Shown piece by piece: positions 31,228 through 41,768 of a stretch of DNA of 64,000 bases. The notes beneath the pieces were generated by a model. That model had not been told where the DNA came from. It saw only the letters and a list, made by a program, of their open reading frames with translations, and searched no databases. The DNA comes from Chondrus crispus. Lineage: Eukaryota; Rhodophyta; Florideophyceae; Gigartinales; Gigartinaceae. The stretch covers positions 1 to 64,000 of the forward strand of contig NW_005179081.1 of the NCBI RefSeq assembly GCF_000350225.1, given 5' to 3'. The translations under genes were made by a program, and so were the position numbers. Positions within the stretch are counted from its first letter, which is position 1, and each line of letters begins with the position of its first letter.

Positions 31228-33393
31228 CTAGTTTTTCGGAGGTGCGGTCTTGCCGCTCGGGGGGCTTGACTTCTCCGAAGCGGAGGGAGACTTCGACGGC
31301 AAGACGGGTGCGATCAGCCGATTCGCCTCGAAACTGAGGAGGGCTACAGCGCGCAAGTACGCGTCTGCCGGAACACGGGCCTTCTGTGCCGCCGTGAGCT
31401 TCTCAAAATTATGAGGGACGAGCGACACATCGCGCACCTTCATGCTACAGTCGGGGTTAATATGATCCCCGACTTTGTAGCAGGTGTAGCAGATGATTTG
31501 CGGGGAAGGTGTCTTCTTGTCCCAGGTTCCCTCTCGACCGGCCCAACCGGGAGACTTCTCGCGCGGTCTTGGAAGCCGGGGCGGGTCCTTGTAGGTCGGC
31601 CGCCGCTCTCCGTAGAACAACGAATCCTTGTCGTTGAATGAGGATCCCTCGGTGGGAAATGAGGGTGACTCAGCTGCGGCGTCGATTGGCTCGTCATTGG
31701 CGAGGAAGTTCTCGGCGTCCAGGCCGGTATGATAGCTCGGGGTCAGACCCGCGGTTGTCGATGAGGGCATACTGTCTGCCATCGCCAACACTTGCTTGGC
31801 GGCGGGTCTCGCGAAGTCGACGCGTCTTCTTCCGCCAGCCGTCTGCGCGCGGTAGGCCGCCCCTTGAGCGCGGGCTTCGGCCCCCGTGTCCTCGAATGAG
31901 GATCGGGGGCGATTCTCCCTTGCTTGGAGCACAAACGGCTTGATCGCCGGAAGGAGGCCCTCTATGAACAAGGTAGTGCGTTCATAGGGAGAATGGATGT
32001 CCCCACACCGCGCGAGGGCGGTTAACATACGAGTCGCATACTCGGTCTCCACTTCGCCGGGTTTTTGGCGTAAATCCCGGACCACAGAGAGCGCTTGCTC
32101 GATCTGAATATTCGTAGCATACGTACGAAGCAACCAGTTCACTGCTTCTGGCCACGACGCAATCCCTTGATTGCGTCGGAAATATCCTCGATGGGATTCA
32201 TGCGCCTCCTTCGCCGGCGGGTTGAGAAGATGCGGCAAGGCCATGAGAGCCATTGCCTCCGACATTTCTGCGTTGTCGAAATTCTCCTTACATCTAGCCA
32301 AAAAGCTGATGACTTTGATCGGGTCGGACCCGTTAACCTTGTACTCTCCCATTACGACGAGGAGATATTGCATGCGCTTACGCGTCGTGGCGTACACCTT
32401 TGCATCGACGGTGGGGTCGGTATTCACGAGACGGTAAGCTCGATAATTACACGCGCCGCGGAAGCGGTGGTTGGTCGGTTTCCACACCGTGACACCCTTC
32501 GCCTTAGGGCCGAAGGTCGGTTGTGGTACTGTGAATGCGTCGGCTTCGGAGTCCGAATCGGAGTCGGATTCTGAAGCTGAGGGCGGGGATCCCCCCGAGT
32601 AACCGGAGAAATCCTCCGGTTCAGGTCGGCTTCCGTGGCCGGACTTGTGACGGTGGCCTTTGGTCTTGACCTTCTTGTCGCGAGACGATCTTGGTGACGG
32701 GCCTCGGGCGGCCGCTAGGTCCGGGGTAGGATCTCGGTGTCCCTCCATCGCCAGGGGATTGGGGAACGGGATCCCGGCGGCCGTGAGAGCCGATTTCGTG
32801 ACGTCGGCGAACAGTAGATTTTCGTCCAACGGTTGTAACGCATGTAACTGCGGGTTAGGTCTTGGCTTCGACGCGGTCGGCTCGTCTTGTCTAGCTGGGA
32901 CGGATCGTGTTTGCGCCAACTCCAGGGCCAGGTTACGCCGACGGAGGTCGTTGACTTCCTGCGTCAGGCGATCCACTTCCTCCCGTAGAGGAAGGAGCGT
33001 CTTGTCGACGGTGGACCCGATGTCCTTCTGCCATGCTCGAGTTAGAACGCCTGCTAGTGCGGCGAGGCGATCACGTCCCTGTTGGGACTGTACCTCTGCC
33101 TGCGCGGCGATCTTACCAGCAACAACGCTGTCCAACATCTCGCGTATCTTGGCGGTGTGCGAGTTGAGTTTCTCCTCGATTAAGTTGAGAGAGAACCTCT
33201 CGGCTTCACGGAGTCCTTCGCGGCGGTTCCGCGTGATCCACGCCGCGACGGGCGCTGGGACGTCTCTCGGACGAGTGTCATGGGACGACTCGGAGCCGGT
33301 CACCATGGCGAATACACCTAACGATCGGTGCGTGAGGGAAAAGCGTAGGTAGGAGAGATAAAGGGAAAGTAGGTCAGGGAAGAAAGAGGACAC
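31228..33393 (-). CDS. Gag of the Ty3/gypsy element
   Basis: A 721-codon frame of the fossil element. It has an N-terminal coiled-coil-like half (LREEVDRLTQEVNDLRRRN), a Ser/Asp-rich linker (SASESDSDSDSE), a retrotransposon gag-like helical core (ALMALPHLLNPPAKEAHESH; YATRMLTALARCGDI) and a zinc knuckle near the C-terminus with Cys-x2-Cys and a His/Cys pair. An in-frame Met at residue 30 could be the real start. It forms the particle that packages element RNA. Confidence 0.85.
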   Translation of the reverse strand: MSSFFPDLLSLYLSYLRFSLTHRSLGVFAMVTGSESSHDTRPRDVPAPVAAWITRNRREGLREAERFSLNLIEEKLNSHTAKIREMLDSVVAGKIAAQAEVQSQQGRDRLAALAGVLTRAWQKDIGSTVDKTLLPLREEVDRLTQEVNDLRRRNLALELAQTRSVPARQDEPTASKPRPNPQLHALQPLDENLLFADVTKSALTAAGIPFPNPLAMEGHRDPTPDLAAARGPSPRSSRDKKVKTKGHRHKSGHGSRPEPEDFSGYSGGSPPSASESDSDSDSEADAFTVPQPTFGPKAKGVTVWKPTNHRFRGACNYRAYRLVNTDPTVDAKVYATTRKRMQYLLVVMGEYKVNGSDPIKVISFLARCKENFDNAEMSEAMALMALPHLLNPPAKEAHESHRGYFRRNQGIASWPEAVNWLLRTYATNIQIEQALSVVRDLRQKPGEVETEYATRMLTALARCGDIHSPYERTTLFIEGLLPAIKPFVLQARENRPRSSFEDTGAEARAQGAAYRAQTAGGRRRVDFARPAAKQVLAMADSMPSSTTAGLTPSYHTGLDAENFLANDEPIDAAAESPSFPTEGSSFNDKDSLFYGERRPTYKDPPRLPRPREKSPGWAGREGTWDKKTPSPQIICYTCYKVGDHINPDCSMKVRDVSLVPHNFEKLTAAQKARVPADAYLRAVALLSFEANRLIAPVLPSKSPSASEKSSPPSGKTAPPKN

Positions 33394-33421
33394 TCGGATG
33401 CACGAGAGTATCGACTGTTTC

Positions 33422-33438
33422 TAGGTCGGGAGACCAAA
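33422..33438 (-). promoter_or_regulatory. Primer-binding site, motif shared with two other LTR elements
   Basis: On the minus strand TTGGTCTCCCGACCTAG follows the 5' LTR after a 1-2 nt spacer. The equivalent positions next to the LTRs at 1617 and 58253 carry TGATCTCCCGACCTAG and TTGGTTTCCTGACCTAG. A tRNA ending in CTAGGTCGGGAGACCA is the implied primer; I cannot name it. Confidence 0.65.
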
Positions 33439-33439
33439 A

Positions 33440-34089
33440 TGTCGTGCACTACAGCCAGATGTGGCGGCTGTAGGCAGAGCGACGCGCGTTCGGACGCGTA
33501 AGGAAATTCGGGAGACCACCCGGTGGATGACCGGAACCGGGATCCGGACGCGGCTTGCGCGGTAGAAAAGTGGCAAGGTAGTCAGCAATAAGAGGGGGTG
33601 GAATTAAGAGAAAAACAGAGCTGGCAGGACGGAGAGCACAGTAGTTAACGTAGGTCTCGCGCGGGGAGATCGACGCGCGCGGGGAGGGCAGTTGGGATTC
33701 CAGGGGTGTAGATGGCTCGGTCGGTATGGGCGAGCCAGTACCGAGTCGAGGCTACAACCTGGAACCCAGAAACCAAGGTAAAAGACCCGAGGCTTCGTGC
33801 CTCTTTACTTTGATCATCATCGGGTTGACTATATAGTCCCCGTCGCCGTAATGGCGAAGCTAAATTATACTGTAAATTAGAATAACTAGAATATAACGGG
33901 TGTAGCCCCGAGGGGACCAAGTAACGGCCCCTATAGACCCGACAGGTGGCAGAGGGCTCACACGTGTCCACCGGTATGGTCCGGCAGAGAGACAGGGGTC
34001 CACGTGTACCCGTAGTACACGTAGTGGCGGCGAGCGCGATGTTGGCGAGATTAGGACAGCTGTCCCGGTACCGAGTACAGTGCACTACA
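33440..34089 (-). repeat. 5' LTR of the Ty3/gypsy element, unlike family A (650 bp)
   Basis: On the minus strand it starts TGTAGTGCACTGTACTC and ends TGTAGTGCACGACA, with near-inverted ends. It contains a TATATAG box near its middle. I find no second copy in the window, including at the 3' end of its own element. Confidence 0.75.
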
Positions 34090-35136
34090 ACCGACGGGCG
34101 GAGCCGGAGCCGGCTTGTGGGCGTGCTGCGCGCGCCCTCAGCCCGCGCGCGGTGCTACTCCTAGGTAACTAAAGGAAGTACCTGAGAGTAAGCGCGCGGA
34201 CCAAGGTGGAGGATCCTTGACAAGTCCGTGCTTGTCGTCCTCCACCGCCGGCGGTCCGCTCATATTTAATATACAGAGTAACCTATCATAACATTACAGT
34301 AGTGCAGGTCGGCCTGCACTGTAGGGCTGTCAGCCGTCGGGGCTGGCAGCACACGTGTCGTACACGTGTGTGCGAGCGCCCCCGTACACGTGGGGTACAC
34401 GTGTGCGCGGGCGCACCTGGTGTAGCATGAACACCCCAACGACAGGGGTGTATGCTCAGTCCGCGTAAGAGACCCTGTAGAACGCGAGAAGAACAGAAAG
34501 GACCAGTAAGCAACGCGTGAGGAAGGACACGGGCCGGTAGCGGTGGTAGAGCGGGTCGGGTCGCGAACGCGTTAGTGTACGCAGTAGAGCGGACCGACGC
34601 CTCGACGCCCCAGCGCGGCACTGGGTGACGTTCCAGTGCCGACGGGCGGAGGCGGATCTTAGCTCACACGCGCACGTACGCGCCCGCTACCCGTGTCCTT
34701 CTACTCTAAAACGCGAACAGAGAGAGCGTGCCCGAGTTCGATTAAGCGTTCCGGGTTAGCCGACGGTGAGGGTCTGGCCAAGCCGATGCTTCCCTCCCCC
34801 CCACACCGTCGGTTCCCGTGGTTTAATATACAGTTACGCGTCTATCGCGTCTATCATACAGGGCTACAGTACAGTCCGTACTGCACTGTAGCGCGTTACA
34901 GTGCTGAGCTACCGTACTCAGCTACTGTAGCGCTGTCAATACACGTGTGCTCGCGCGCGCCGATGATACACGTGTGTGCCGGCGTCCTGACAGTCCTGAC
35001 AGTACACGTGTGTGCGCGCGCGCGATCTAATTCTAAATCTAATTCTGATCCGCGCTGATGCTACACCGGGATCCTGTAGAGCTCGGGCTCTACAGTTACA
35101 AATCTAATCTAAATCTAATACGGGGAGGGGAAAAGG
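34090..35136 (-). repeat. Partial family-A LTR split by another family-A LTR
   Basis: 34090-34420 matches the interior and outer part of the LTR at 1617-2209 and resumes at about 35066-35136, where it has the CTAATCTAAATCTAA block found at the LTR start. Its inner end is missing because the Ty3/gypsy 5' LTR abuts at 34089/34090. The outer boundary is approximate. Confidence 0.6.
34421..35065 (-). repeat. Nested family-A solo LTR (645 bp)
   Basis: Starts TGTAGCATGAACACC and ends GATGCTACA on the plus strand (inverted ends). It is flanked by CCTGG (34416-34420) and CCGGG (35066-35070), a likely 5-bp duplication with one change. It inserted into the LTR at 34090-35136. Confidence 0.7.
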
Positions 35137-35189
35137 CTACAACCACCACTGCCCACCCCGTCCCCATTAAACATGCAACCAACTGTTCC

Positions 35190-35289
35190 NNNNNNNNNNN
35201 NNNNNNNNNNNNNNNNNNNNNNNNNNNNNNNNNNNNNNNNNNNNNNNNNNNNNNNNNNNNNNNNNNNNNNNNNNNNNNNNNNNNNNNNN
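35190..35289. other. Assembly gap (100 N)
   Basis: Exactly 100 N, hiding the 5' part of the LINE and its junction with the LTR cluster. Confidence 0.98.
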
Positions 35290-37474
35290 CGCCCAGGCAA
35301 AATACGCCCCATTGCGATAGGTCAAGTAATCTGGCGTGTGGTCATGAAGACCCTGCTCCCGCCGCATTAGAGGACTCAAGAGAATACTTCCAACAACTGC
35401 AAAAGTCCAACGGTATACGAGCCGGCATGGACGCAATCGTACACGATGCTAGGATGATCACAAACCGATACAATCAGCATACAGATTACGTGCTTGTCTC
35501 TGTTGATGCAAGCAACGCATTTAACAGATGCTCTCGACAGTGTTTCCTCGATGCTCTCCTGGATCGCGACCCCTCACTGGCTCGTTTCTGCAATCGCATA
35601 TACGCCTCCTCGGCACCGCCTCTCGTCGTCCCCGCCTCGCCATCAAAATTTTTGCTAAGCTCCGAAGGCGCCCGACAATGCGACCTCCCAAGCATGCTGC
35701 TATTCTCATTATCTGTTCACAAGCTGTTTAGAAAGCTTGAAGAGGAATGTGACCTCGCCCTCCACGTGTACTATGCCGAGGATGGCACACTTGCTGGACC
35801 ACTAGCTGAAGTAAAAAAGGCACTACAGTTGCTGCAGACCAAGGGTCCCGAACACCAGTTCTACATTAACCTCTCTAAGACACGTGCTTATGCGCCCTCC
35901 GCAAACGAAGCAACCATCGCAGAACTCCACACACTCCTGCCTCGCGAGAACATCTCCTCGATGGGACTCGATCTCCTTGGCATACCAATTGGCACAACAC
36001 AATATGTCGATAACCAAATTGCGAAAAAGCTTGACTCATGCGCAACTATTCTTGAATATCTCAACGATATACCGGACGCCCGCATCAAATTTCACATGCA
36101 CCGAGTCTCCGCCTCTGCTTGTAAGATCTATCATCTTTTTCGGCTGACACCACCGCAACAATCGATACTACATGCCCTAAAATTTGACGAGGATCAGCTC
36201 AAAGCATATTCCCGAATTAATAGCATTCCCATGTCGCCCGCTGTCAGCTACCAAGAGTAGATTCTTTCCGCTATGACGGTAACTGCTTCACGGCTACAAC
36301 CCCTCTGCTCCATGCTTCATACGCTGCCAGATTTATCGCCGCAGCACCCCAACGCATGCAAGGCCCACATGGCCTTTCTGAGTCGAACTACCGCTGCCTG
36401 GCCCGCTCGCCTCTCTGAGTTCTTGTGCAGAACCTCCCCTCGTATGCCCGTCCCCCTGAATTTCATGAATACAGTTTCCCACCACGAATTTCATCCTTGG
36501 TGCATATGAACCCGAATCTCTGGCACAACAACCTGAAGGCACTCACCACTTCTTATTTCAGGTTGTACAGGCTGCACCTTCAAGAAAATACTGGGAACAG
36601 GGCTCGTGGGTCGCTCACCAAAACCCTTCCGATCACACTACCATGTCCGTCCGACGCAGCGTCCGATACAATTCCCTTCTTGCTCCCGGGGCTTCTACAT
36701 TCCTCACAGCCCATCCTTACCTTTCGACACGTGTCCATTCTTCACAATGGTCAATAATGCTTCGCAGACATCTCGACGTTCCCCTTTACCCCGACTCTAT
36801 CACCACACTTATATGCTCTCACTGCTCACGACGGATGGACAGCCGCGGAGACCACGCCACCCACTGCAGATTGGGCTTCGGTGTCACTCACCGCCACAAC
36901 ACACTCCGAAATGAGCTTGCCCGACACGCGTTTCGAGCGGCTGGATTTTAGGGCACATTGGAAGCCCCCTTCTTGATCCCCCACACCAATCATCGACCTG
37001 CCGACGTTCTTGTTCAGCCGGGACTTCCCGCCGCTGGCATGCCTCCAGACAAACCGACTGCCTATGATGTCACTGTGCGCAGCCCATACACCAAAAATAT
37101 CATACGTAAGGCCGCACAATGTCCCGCCGCCGCTGCCGAAGAGGGAGACTCAAATAAACAACAAGGCATAAACCGTACCCTCCGCAACGCGCTTCACCTC
37201 CCATCTGCTGGGGCAGACTGCCACGATACCTGTCCTGGACTGGCACTTTGCGCCCCTCGCCTTTGACACCCTAGGCGCTGCATCCGCCCGATCGATCGCC
37301 GTCATCAACGCCCTAGCACGCAACATCGCCGTCCGAAGCCACTGTGCATACAGTACGACGAGGCTACACCTGCATCAACGAATCAGTTACGCAATATGGT
37401 CCACTATCGCTACAGCCATACTCTGCCGTATGCCACTTCACGCCACGGACATCGAACACCCAATTGAAGTTTGA
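35290..37474 (+). mobile_element. LINE remnant: reverse transcriptase and REL-type endonuclease
   Basis: Non-LTR retrotransposon without its 5' end (lost in the gap). RT blocks in order: IRPIAIGQVIWRVVMKT (about 35305), GIRAGMDAIVHDAR, VLVSVDASNAFNRC (catalytic Asp), SSEGARQCDLPS and VYYAEDGTLAGP, where YAED replaces the usual YADD/YLDD. Downstream is a zinc-binding CSHC...HATHC region (about 36810-36870), then RPADVLVQ and TAYDVTVRSPY (about 36990-37085), matching the PD..D core of restriction-like endonucleases in the R2/CRE/NeSL group. The last readable part ends MPLHATDIEHPIEV at 37474. The reading frame changes at several points (for example near 35365, after 36260 and around 37240) and stops interrupt it, so it is dead. 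No poly-A tail or target duplication is seen. Confidence 0.72.
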
Positions 37475-38093
37475 CTAGTGTCCTGAAAATCCGTAGTTTG
37501 TGGTAGCATCCGCCGACGTATCCATTGAATAAAATGAGACCGAACCACTACCACCCCTCGTACTGGATGACCGTCACGGCTGCCAAAAGATCCAATCACT
37601 GCACTACGTTTGAATTTGCCCTCTAACCGGTAGTGTTGCGCCTAGAATCGTTATCTCCAAACACCAAATGTCTCATATTTAACCTCGAAATATTACTAAA
37701 CCAGTAGGGGTGCTCTTAGTACACTACGTGTGTTGTATTTCGTGATCTGGGACGGAAATGCAAATGACATAAAATACGTATGATGCATTCGCAAGGCGTA
37801 TGCACCCTCAGCAGTACGGAAAAGCCCAGCGCACAGATCGCCATTCCACCTTCGCACCCCCATCCCATTCACCCCTCAGATGATATCTGCTGCTTCTTTT
37901 GTTGCTGCAACGGGCGAAGTGGCAACGAAACATCATGTTCCGTCACCGTCTTACTGCAGAAGGGAGAAGAAGACGAGGCCAGCGGATAAACAGGCTGGGG
38001 ATGGGAGCAATGGGAGAGCTCGCACAGATGACAGTTGATGGGAGAGGTACACGGGTAGGTGCATTTGTGCGTTTGTGTCTGTGCACAAACAAT
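37475..38093. other. Spacer between LINE and Harbinger element
   Basis: About 620 bp with no supported gene. It may hold the LINE 3' untranslated region. A short Ser/Cys-rich frame at 37780-37989 has no features. Confidence 0.4.
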
Positions 38094-38337
38094 GGGCGCC
38101 TCCTGAAACCCAAAATACACAAATTGTGTGTACACAAATGACAATTTTTGTGTACATTCACTGTAATTTGTGTATACACAAATGACAAAACTGGTATAGG
38201 CTCGACCACGGACGAGGCCAATGTGCAACCTGCACAAATCGCATTTTTGGAGGGAGTGAGAGCGACAAAGCGCTGTATCATCCTCCGCTGACAGGTGCAT
38301 CTCTCTCCCTACGGACCCCACCTCCTCTGCGCCCGAA

Positions 38338-40127
38338 ATGTCCAACCCGCGATCGCCGTCCTCTTTCGACGCCTCTGCTTCTCTCAGTGCGTCCGGCGCT
38401 GTTGTGCTACAAGGTCACCCAACTACTCCCTCCGATCTAGCTCAAACACCCCGGCTACCCCGTCAGCCTCAAGATAGTTTAGAGGAAGTGCGACCACGAG
38501 CCACGCAGTCAAACAAAGATAGTAGTGCCCTCCGTACTCGAACTTACAGCACTCCTGCGCAACAACCTCGTCTCGCACCTCGTCATCCTATATCCAAACG
38601 AAGAGGGAATTCGCGCCCTGGAAGGAACACAAATGGAAATGGAAGGGGAAATGGCTTTACGCAGCGCGAAATTGATTCTATGCTGGATTTGTTGCAGGAA
38701 AAACTCCCCGTCGGGAAGGAGGAGTGGGACGAGGTTCAAAGAATGCATTGTCAGCAGTTCCCGGAGATGGATCGAAATGCGGATTCTCTCAAGAGAAAAT
38801 TTCGGCGCTGTACAGAAAACAAATCTCGACCGGAGACCCCCCCATTCTGTGGGAGAACGGGTACCGACCGGGGTCGGTAAACGTAACGACCCGGAGGGAG
38901 ATCCCGTAGGGGTGATCAGACGATACTGGAAAGGCAGGGGATAATTCAGCTTGTACACGGGGTGCACGTACCGCCACGGGTGACAGGTGGCGGCGGAATG
39001 GCCACGTGTACTGCCGTACGTATAATGTCCCGATCGGGTACAGTAGACTAGAAGGTCTTACTGTAGGGGCGTAGAAATTAGTGCAATAGGAGTGTCAGCC
39101 GGGGGAGTCCCAGCTAGCACACGTGGTGCGCGCTCTGCCTGCGAGTACAGGTGGCAGGAGTACCGCCACGTGTACCGCTGTACAGGTTGCTCCCCGGTGG
39201 AGTACAGTAGAGGTACTCCACTGTAGTGATCCAAAGTAGAAGTGGATCACTACTGTACTGCCCGGCCGCCGGAGGTCGACGTACTTAGGGGGGAGGCAGT
39301 ACGCTCCCAGAGTAAAAGGGGGTAGCGACCCCCGGGGCGAGAACAAAGGAAAAAGAGGGAGGTCGTCCCGTGCGGGTTATTCTTGAGGGCCGGAAGCACA
39401 CGCTCCCCAGTTTGGTCGTTCCACCGCCTGGTGGAAGTGTATGCCCATTGAGCCCTATCCCCTCCGGGGTCGCAATTCCACTCGCACGTTTACCGGAGTC
39501 ATAACCGCCGCCTCGGGGAGAGGTTGGTGGTGTTGTAATTCTACCGCTGCCGTGGACACCCCCTCCGTGACGGGGTAAAAACCGAACCGGAAGGATCCAT
39601 ATTATTACACATTCCACCCGACGTTCAGAGAGCCAAGCGCATCAGGGCCGACATGACTGATCGAATTGATCTTGGAGATGGTGACGACGCAATCGAAATC
39701 GCCGACAGTAGCTTTGAAACAGAATCTACAACCAGAAATAATGTGGTGGAAGCAGTAGAGAACGCTGAAAGTTTGCATATGGATGCCGCTCCTCAAACAA
39801 GGTGAAATTTCTCTCCTCCAACGGAATTTACCAGAAAGAGCCACGCCATCCCCACGTCCTTTGGTCCGTAGAAGGGCATGTTCTGTTCCGCCTAGTCAGG
39901 ATGAAAGCGACCTTATCTCAATTTACAAGCTCTCCATGCTTGAAGACCAGAAGCGTCGGGCTGAGGAGCACGAGAGGAGGTTACAGGACCGCGAGGATGA
40001 GAAGGTAAGGAGAGATCGGGAGGAGAAAAGGCACGATAAATATATGGAAATGATGATGATGGTGGCCTTCGGGAATCGCAATCACCGCTCTGAGCCAACG
40101 CCGCCTCCCCCACAAAGTCAACAGTGA
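38338..40127 (+). pseudogene. Harbinger-associated Myb/SANT-like DNA-binding protein, split
   Basis: Partner protein that in PIF/Harbinger elements binds the terminal repeats and brings in the transposase. The N-terminal half (38338 to 38847) contains the Myb-like helices: FTQREIDSMLDLLQEKLP, GKEEWDEVQRMHCQQFP and NADSLKRKFRR, with the continuation LYRKQISTGDPP in another frame. The C-terminal part (39610-40127) carries PDVQRAKRIRADM, an acidic stretch and a charged coiled coil (EDQKRRAEEHERRLQDREDEKVRRD) with a Met-rich end. The halves are separated by the solo LTR at 38848-39609, and further frame changes occur, one within the Myb helices and one near 39800. Confidence 0.65.
38848..39609. 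mobile_element. Solo LTR, family D (762 bp), target duplication CATTC
   Basis: Starts TGTGGGAGAACGGG, ends ATATTATTACA, and is flanked by CATTC at 38843-38847 and 39610-39614. The flanking Myb-like reading resumes after the second CATTC. No other copy in the window. Orientation is unknown. Confidence 0.85.
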
Positions 40128-40305
40128 GAAGGTAAGGGTAAGGCGGCGGTGGCCGGGCGGCCGAATGCGAAAGCTCGTGAGGATGATGAGGAGGCGGCAG
40201 GTGTGAGAGACGATGCCAGGCGGCATAGTGGCTTTATAATGGAGTCCCCTGCCACTCACCTGTAGTCACAAGAGCGCCTTCTGTAGGGAATTGGACCCGT
40301 TCCAT

Positions 40306-41490
40306 TTACAAACCAATATCCCGAGACAGAAAATAGTTTGCCTCGACGCTGAGATGGGGCATGAACGTGGAGAGAATCTGATTGATCCCTATCAGCCAAG
40401 TACGTATATTAAAAATCAGGACAGCTGTTAGTAAAATTACCTTAGGCTCACCATTCTCTTCATAAATTAACCTGTCCTTCAGTCGTGGGAAAGTACCTTG
40501 AAGAGCGCGCATGCCCCGCTCAGACGCCTGGCGGAGGGAAGTGGCTTGTTTGAGCTGTGTGTAAATTAACGGGTCACCTGAGCTGCTGAAGTAGCCGTCT
40601 TGAGAGGACTTGATGAGAAAAGGATATTGTCCTTTTGAAAATGCAGAATCCACAACACAGCGACCACCACATTGATTATAGGCGGTCTCCAATTTGGGAT
40701 AAATCCCGCCCCAATCCGCAATGATAGAGTCATGCATAGATACGGGGGTGTTCAGAGCACATGCGATTATGACACCGCTAGGGGCGAAAACAAAAACATT
40801 GACCACGTAGTGATCATGGGTCCAGCCGTTGTAAAACATATTTTGTATGACAAAGTCTCCGGATTGTTCGAGGGTGAGCTTTAAGCCATCAGCAACGCAG
40901 AAAACGTCACCTAACATGGAATATCTAGAACCAATTGTTTCCTGAAATGATGCCATCTCGTCTAAACTTGGCACTTTGATCGCAGCTCTATCGTCATTAG
41001 CCAAAATTTGGAGAAGGATACGACGCCCAAATCGTAGAAGAAGCGACGCCACAGACGCTGTGATTCCATAGAGCAGGCAAAGGACCATCTCAGAACCTCT
41101 TGTGCGGTTCCAGCTCAGCACCAATGCCCAACACTGTGTGGGAGTCATACTGCGCGGTCGCCCTACCCTGTTTTCGCGTTGTGGAAGGCGCCTAATGTGG
41201 CCCAGGCGGCCGTAAGGGGAATAGGCATTGTAGAAATTATTGAATGAGGGGAGGAGATAGTGAAACCCGTGAAAATCAAGCCCTGCGAGGGTGATGAGGG
41301 CCTGATCATCGCCAGAACCGAACAGAAATGCAAAGGCGGACATATGGGGCGCTTGAAGTGAGGGACGAGGTATACGGCGATCCCGGCGGCGTTTGCCGTC
41401 GGAGGCCATTTTTGCGCGAAAGGTGAGGGAGCGCTTACGGTTACTTCTTTTTCGGAGCAGCAGCAGCAGTAGCGCAGATGAGGGAGGCAT
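40306..41490 (-). CDS. PIF/Harbinger transposase 1 (DDE_Tnp_4)
   Basis: Open frame of 394 residues for a DDE endonuclease that excises and inserts the element. Catalytic acids in the expected order: D201 (FCVADGLKL), D281 (CVVDSAF) and E324 (QASERGMRALQGTF). Between them lie the family features HYVVNVFVFAPSGVIIACALNTPVSMHDS. An N-terminal basic stretch (KRRRDRRIPRP) may act in nuclear entry. Met28 is an alternative start. It converges with the broken Myb-like gene. The RGMRALQG tail is typical of fungal and algal Harbinger transposases in my experience. The frame seems intact but its partner is not. Confidence 0.85.
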   Translation of the reverse strand: MPPSSALLLLLLRKRSNRKRSLTFRAKMASDGKRRRDRRIPRPSLQAPHMSAFAFLFGSGDDQALITLAGLDFHGFHYLLPSFNNFYNAYSPYGRLGHIRRLPQRENRVGRPRSMTPTQCWALVLSWNRTRGSEMVLCLLYGITASVASLLLRFGRRILLQILANDDRAAIKVPSLDEMASFQETIGSRYSMLGDVFCVADGLKLTLEQSGDFVIQNMFYNGWTHDHYVVNVFVFAPSGVIIACALNTPVSMHDSIIADWGGIYPKLETAYNQCGGRCVVDSAFSKGQYPFLIKSSQDGYFSSSGDPLIYTQLKQATSLRQASERGMRALQGTFPRLKDRLIYEENGEPKVILLTAVLIFNIRTWLIGINQILSTFMPHLSVEANYFLSRDIGL

Positions 41491-41751
41491 CCCTGCTCAG
41501 GCATATCCCGGTCGGTTTCGCGATCCGTTCGCAGAGCCCTTTGATGCCATTGAGTACGAGCAAAATTACTGCTCGTCAGTCCGGGGAGCAATTTGCGCAC
41601 ACGAGTTTCAGGAGTAAAACGGGTGCACATTTCCAGATTTTGAGAAATGTGTCAAAAAATGTGGACTGCACAAAAATAGTTTCAGGAAGCGCCCAATTAC
41701 TGTACATCGGGAGCCGAACGACGAGCAAATTGGCGGTTTGTGTATACACAA

Positions 41752-41768
41752 CCCCCCCCCCCCCCCCC
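41752..41768. repeat. Poly-C tract (17 C)
   Basis: Run of 17 C immediately inside the right end of Harbinger element 1, directly after the palindrome TTGTGTATACACAA. Confidence 0.9.

Larger units (their letters stand above)
25186..34089 (-). mobile_element. Ty3/gypsy LTR retrotransposon, nearly whole, with unlike LTRs
   Basis: An 8.9-kb fossil element on the minus strand. Parts: 5' LTR 33440-34089, primer-binding site about 33422-33438, gag 31228-33393 with a zinc-knuckle-like CYTCYKVGDHINPDC, aspartic protease 30350-30958 (LDTGAGSNFV), pol 26543-30289 (RT with FCVDYRRLNAMT and YLDDIIIF; RNase H with LETDASDAQLG; integrase with a His-Cys zinc region and LSDNGSQF), polypurine tract 25815-25827, and 3' LTR 25186-25814. 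The frames are long, so it looks close to whole with about two breaks between its parts. The two LTRs are not alike: the 3' LTR is family A while the 5' LTR is a different sequence. No target duplication is seen. No chromodomain is evident. Confidence 0.88.

Noticed and set aside
34850-35035. ACACGTGT-rich palindromic cluster considered as an origin or CRISPR-like array
   Set aside because: Irregular spacing and shared with other family-A LTRs; it is LTR sequence.
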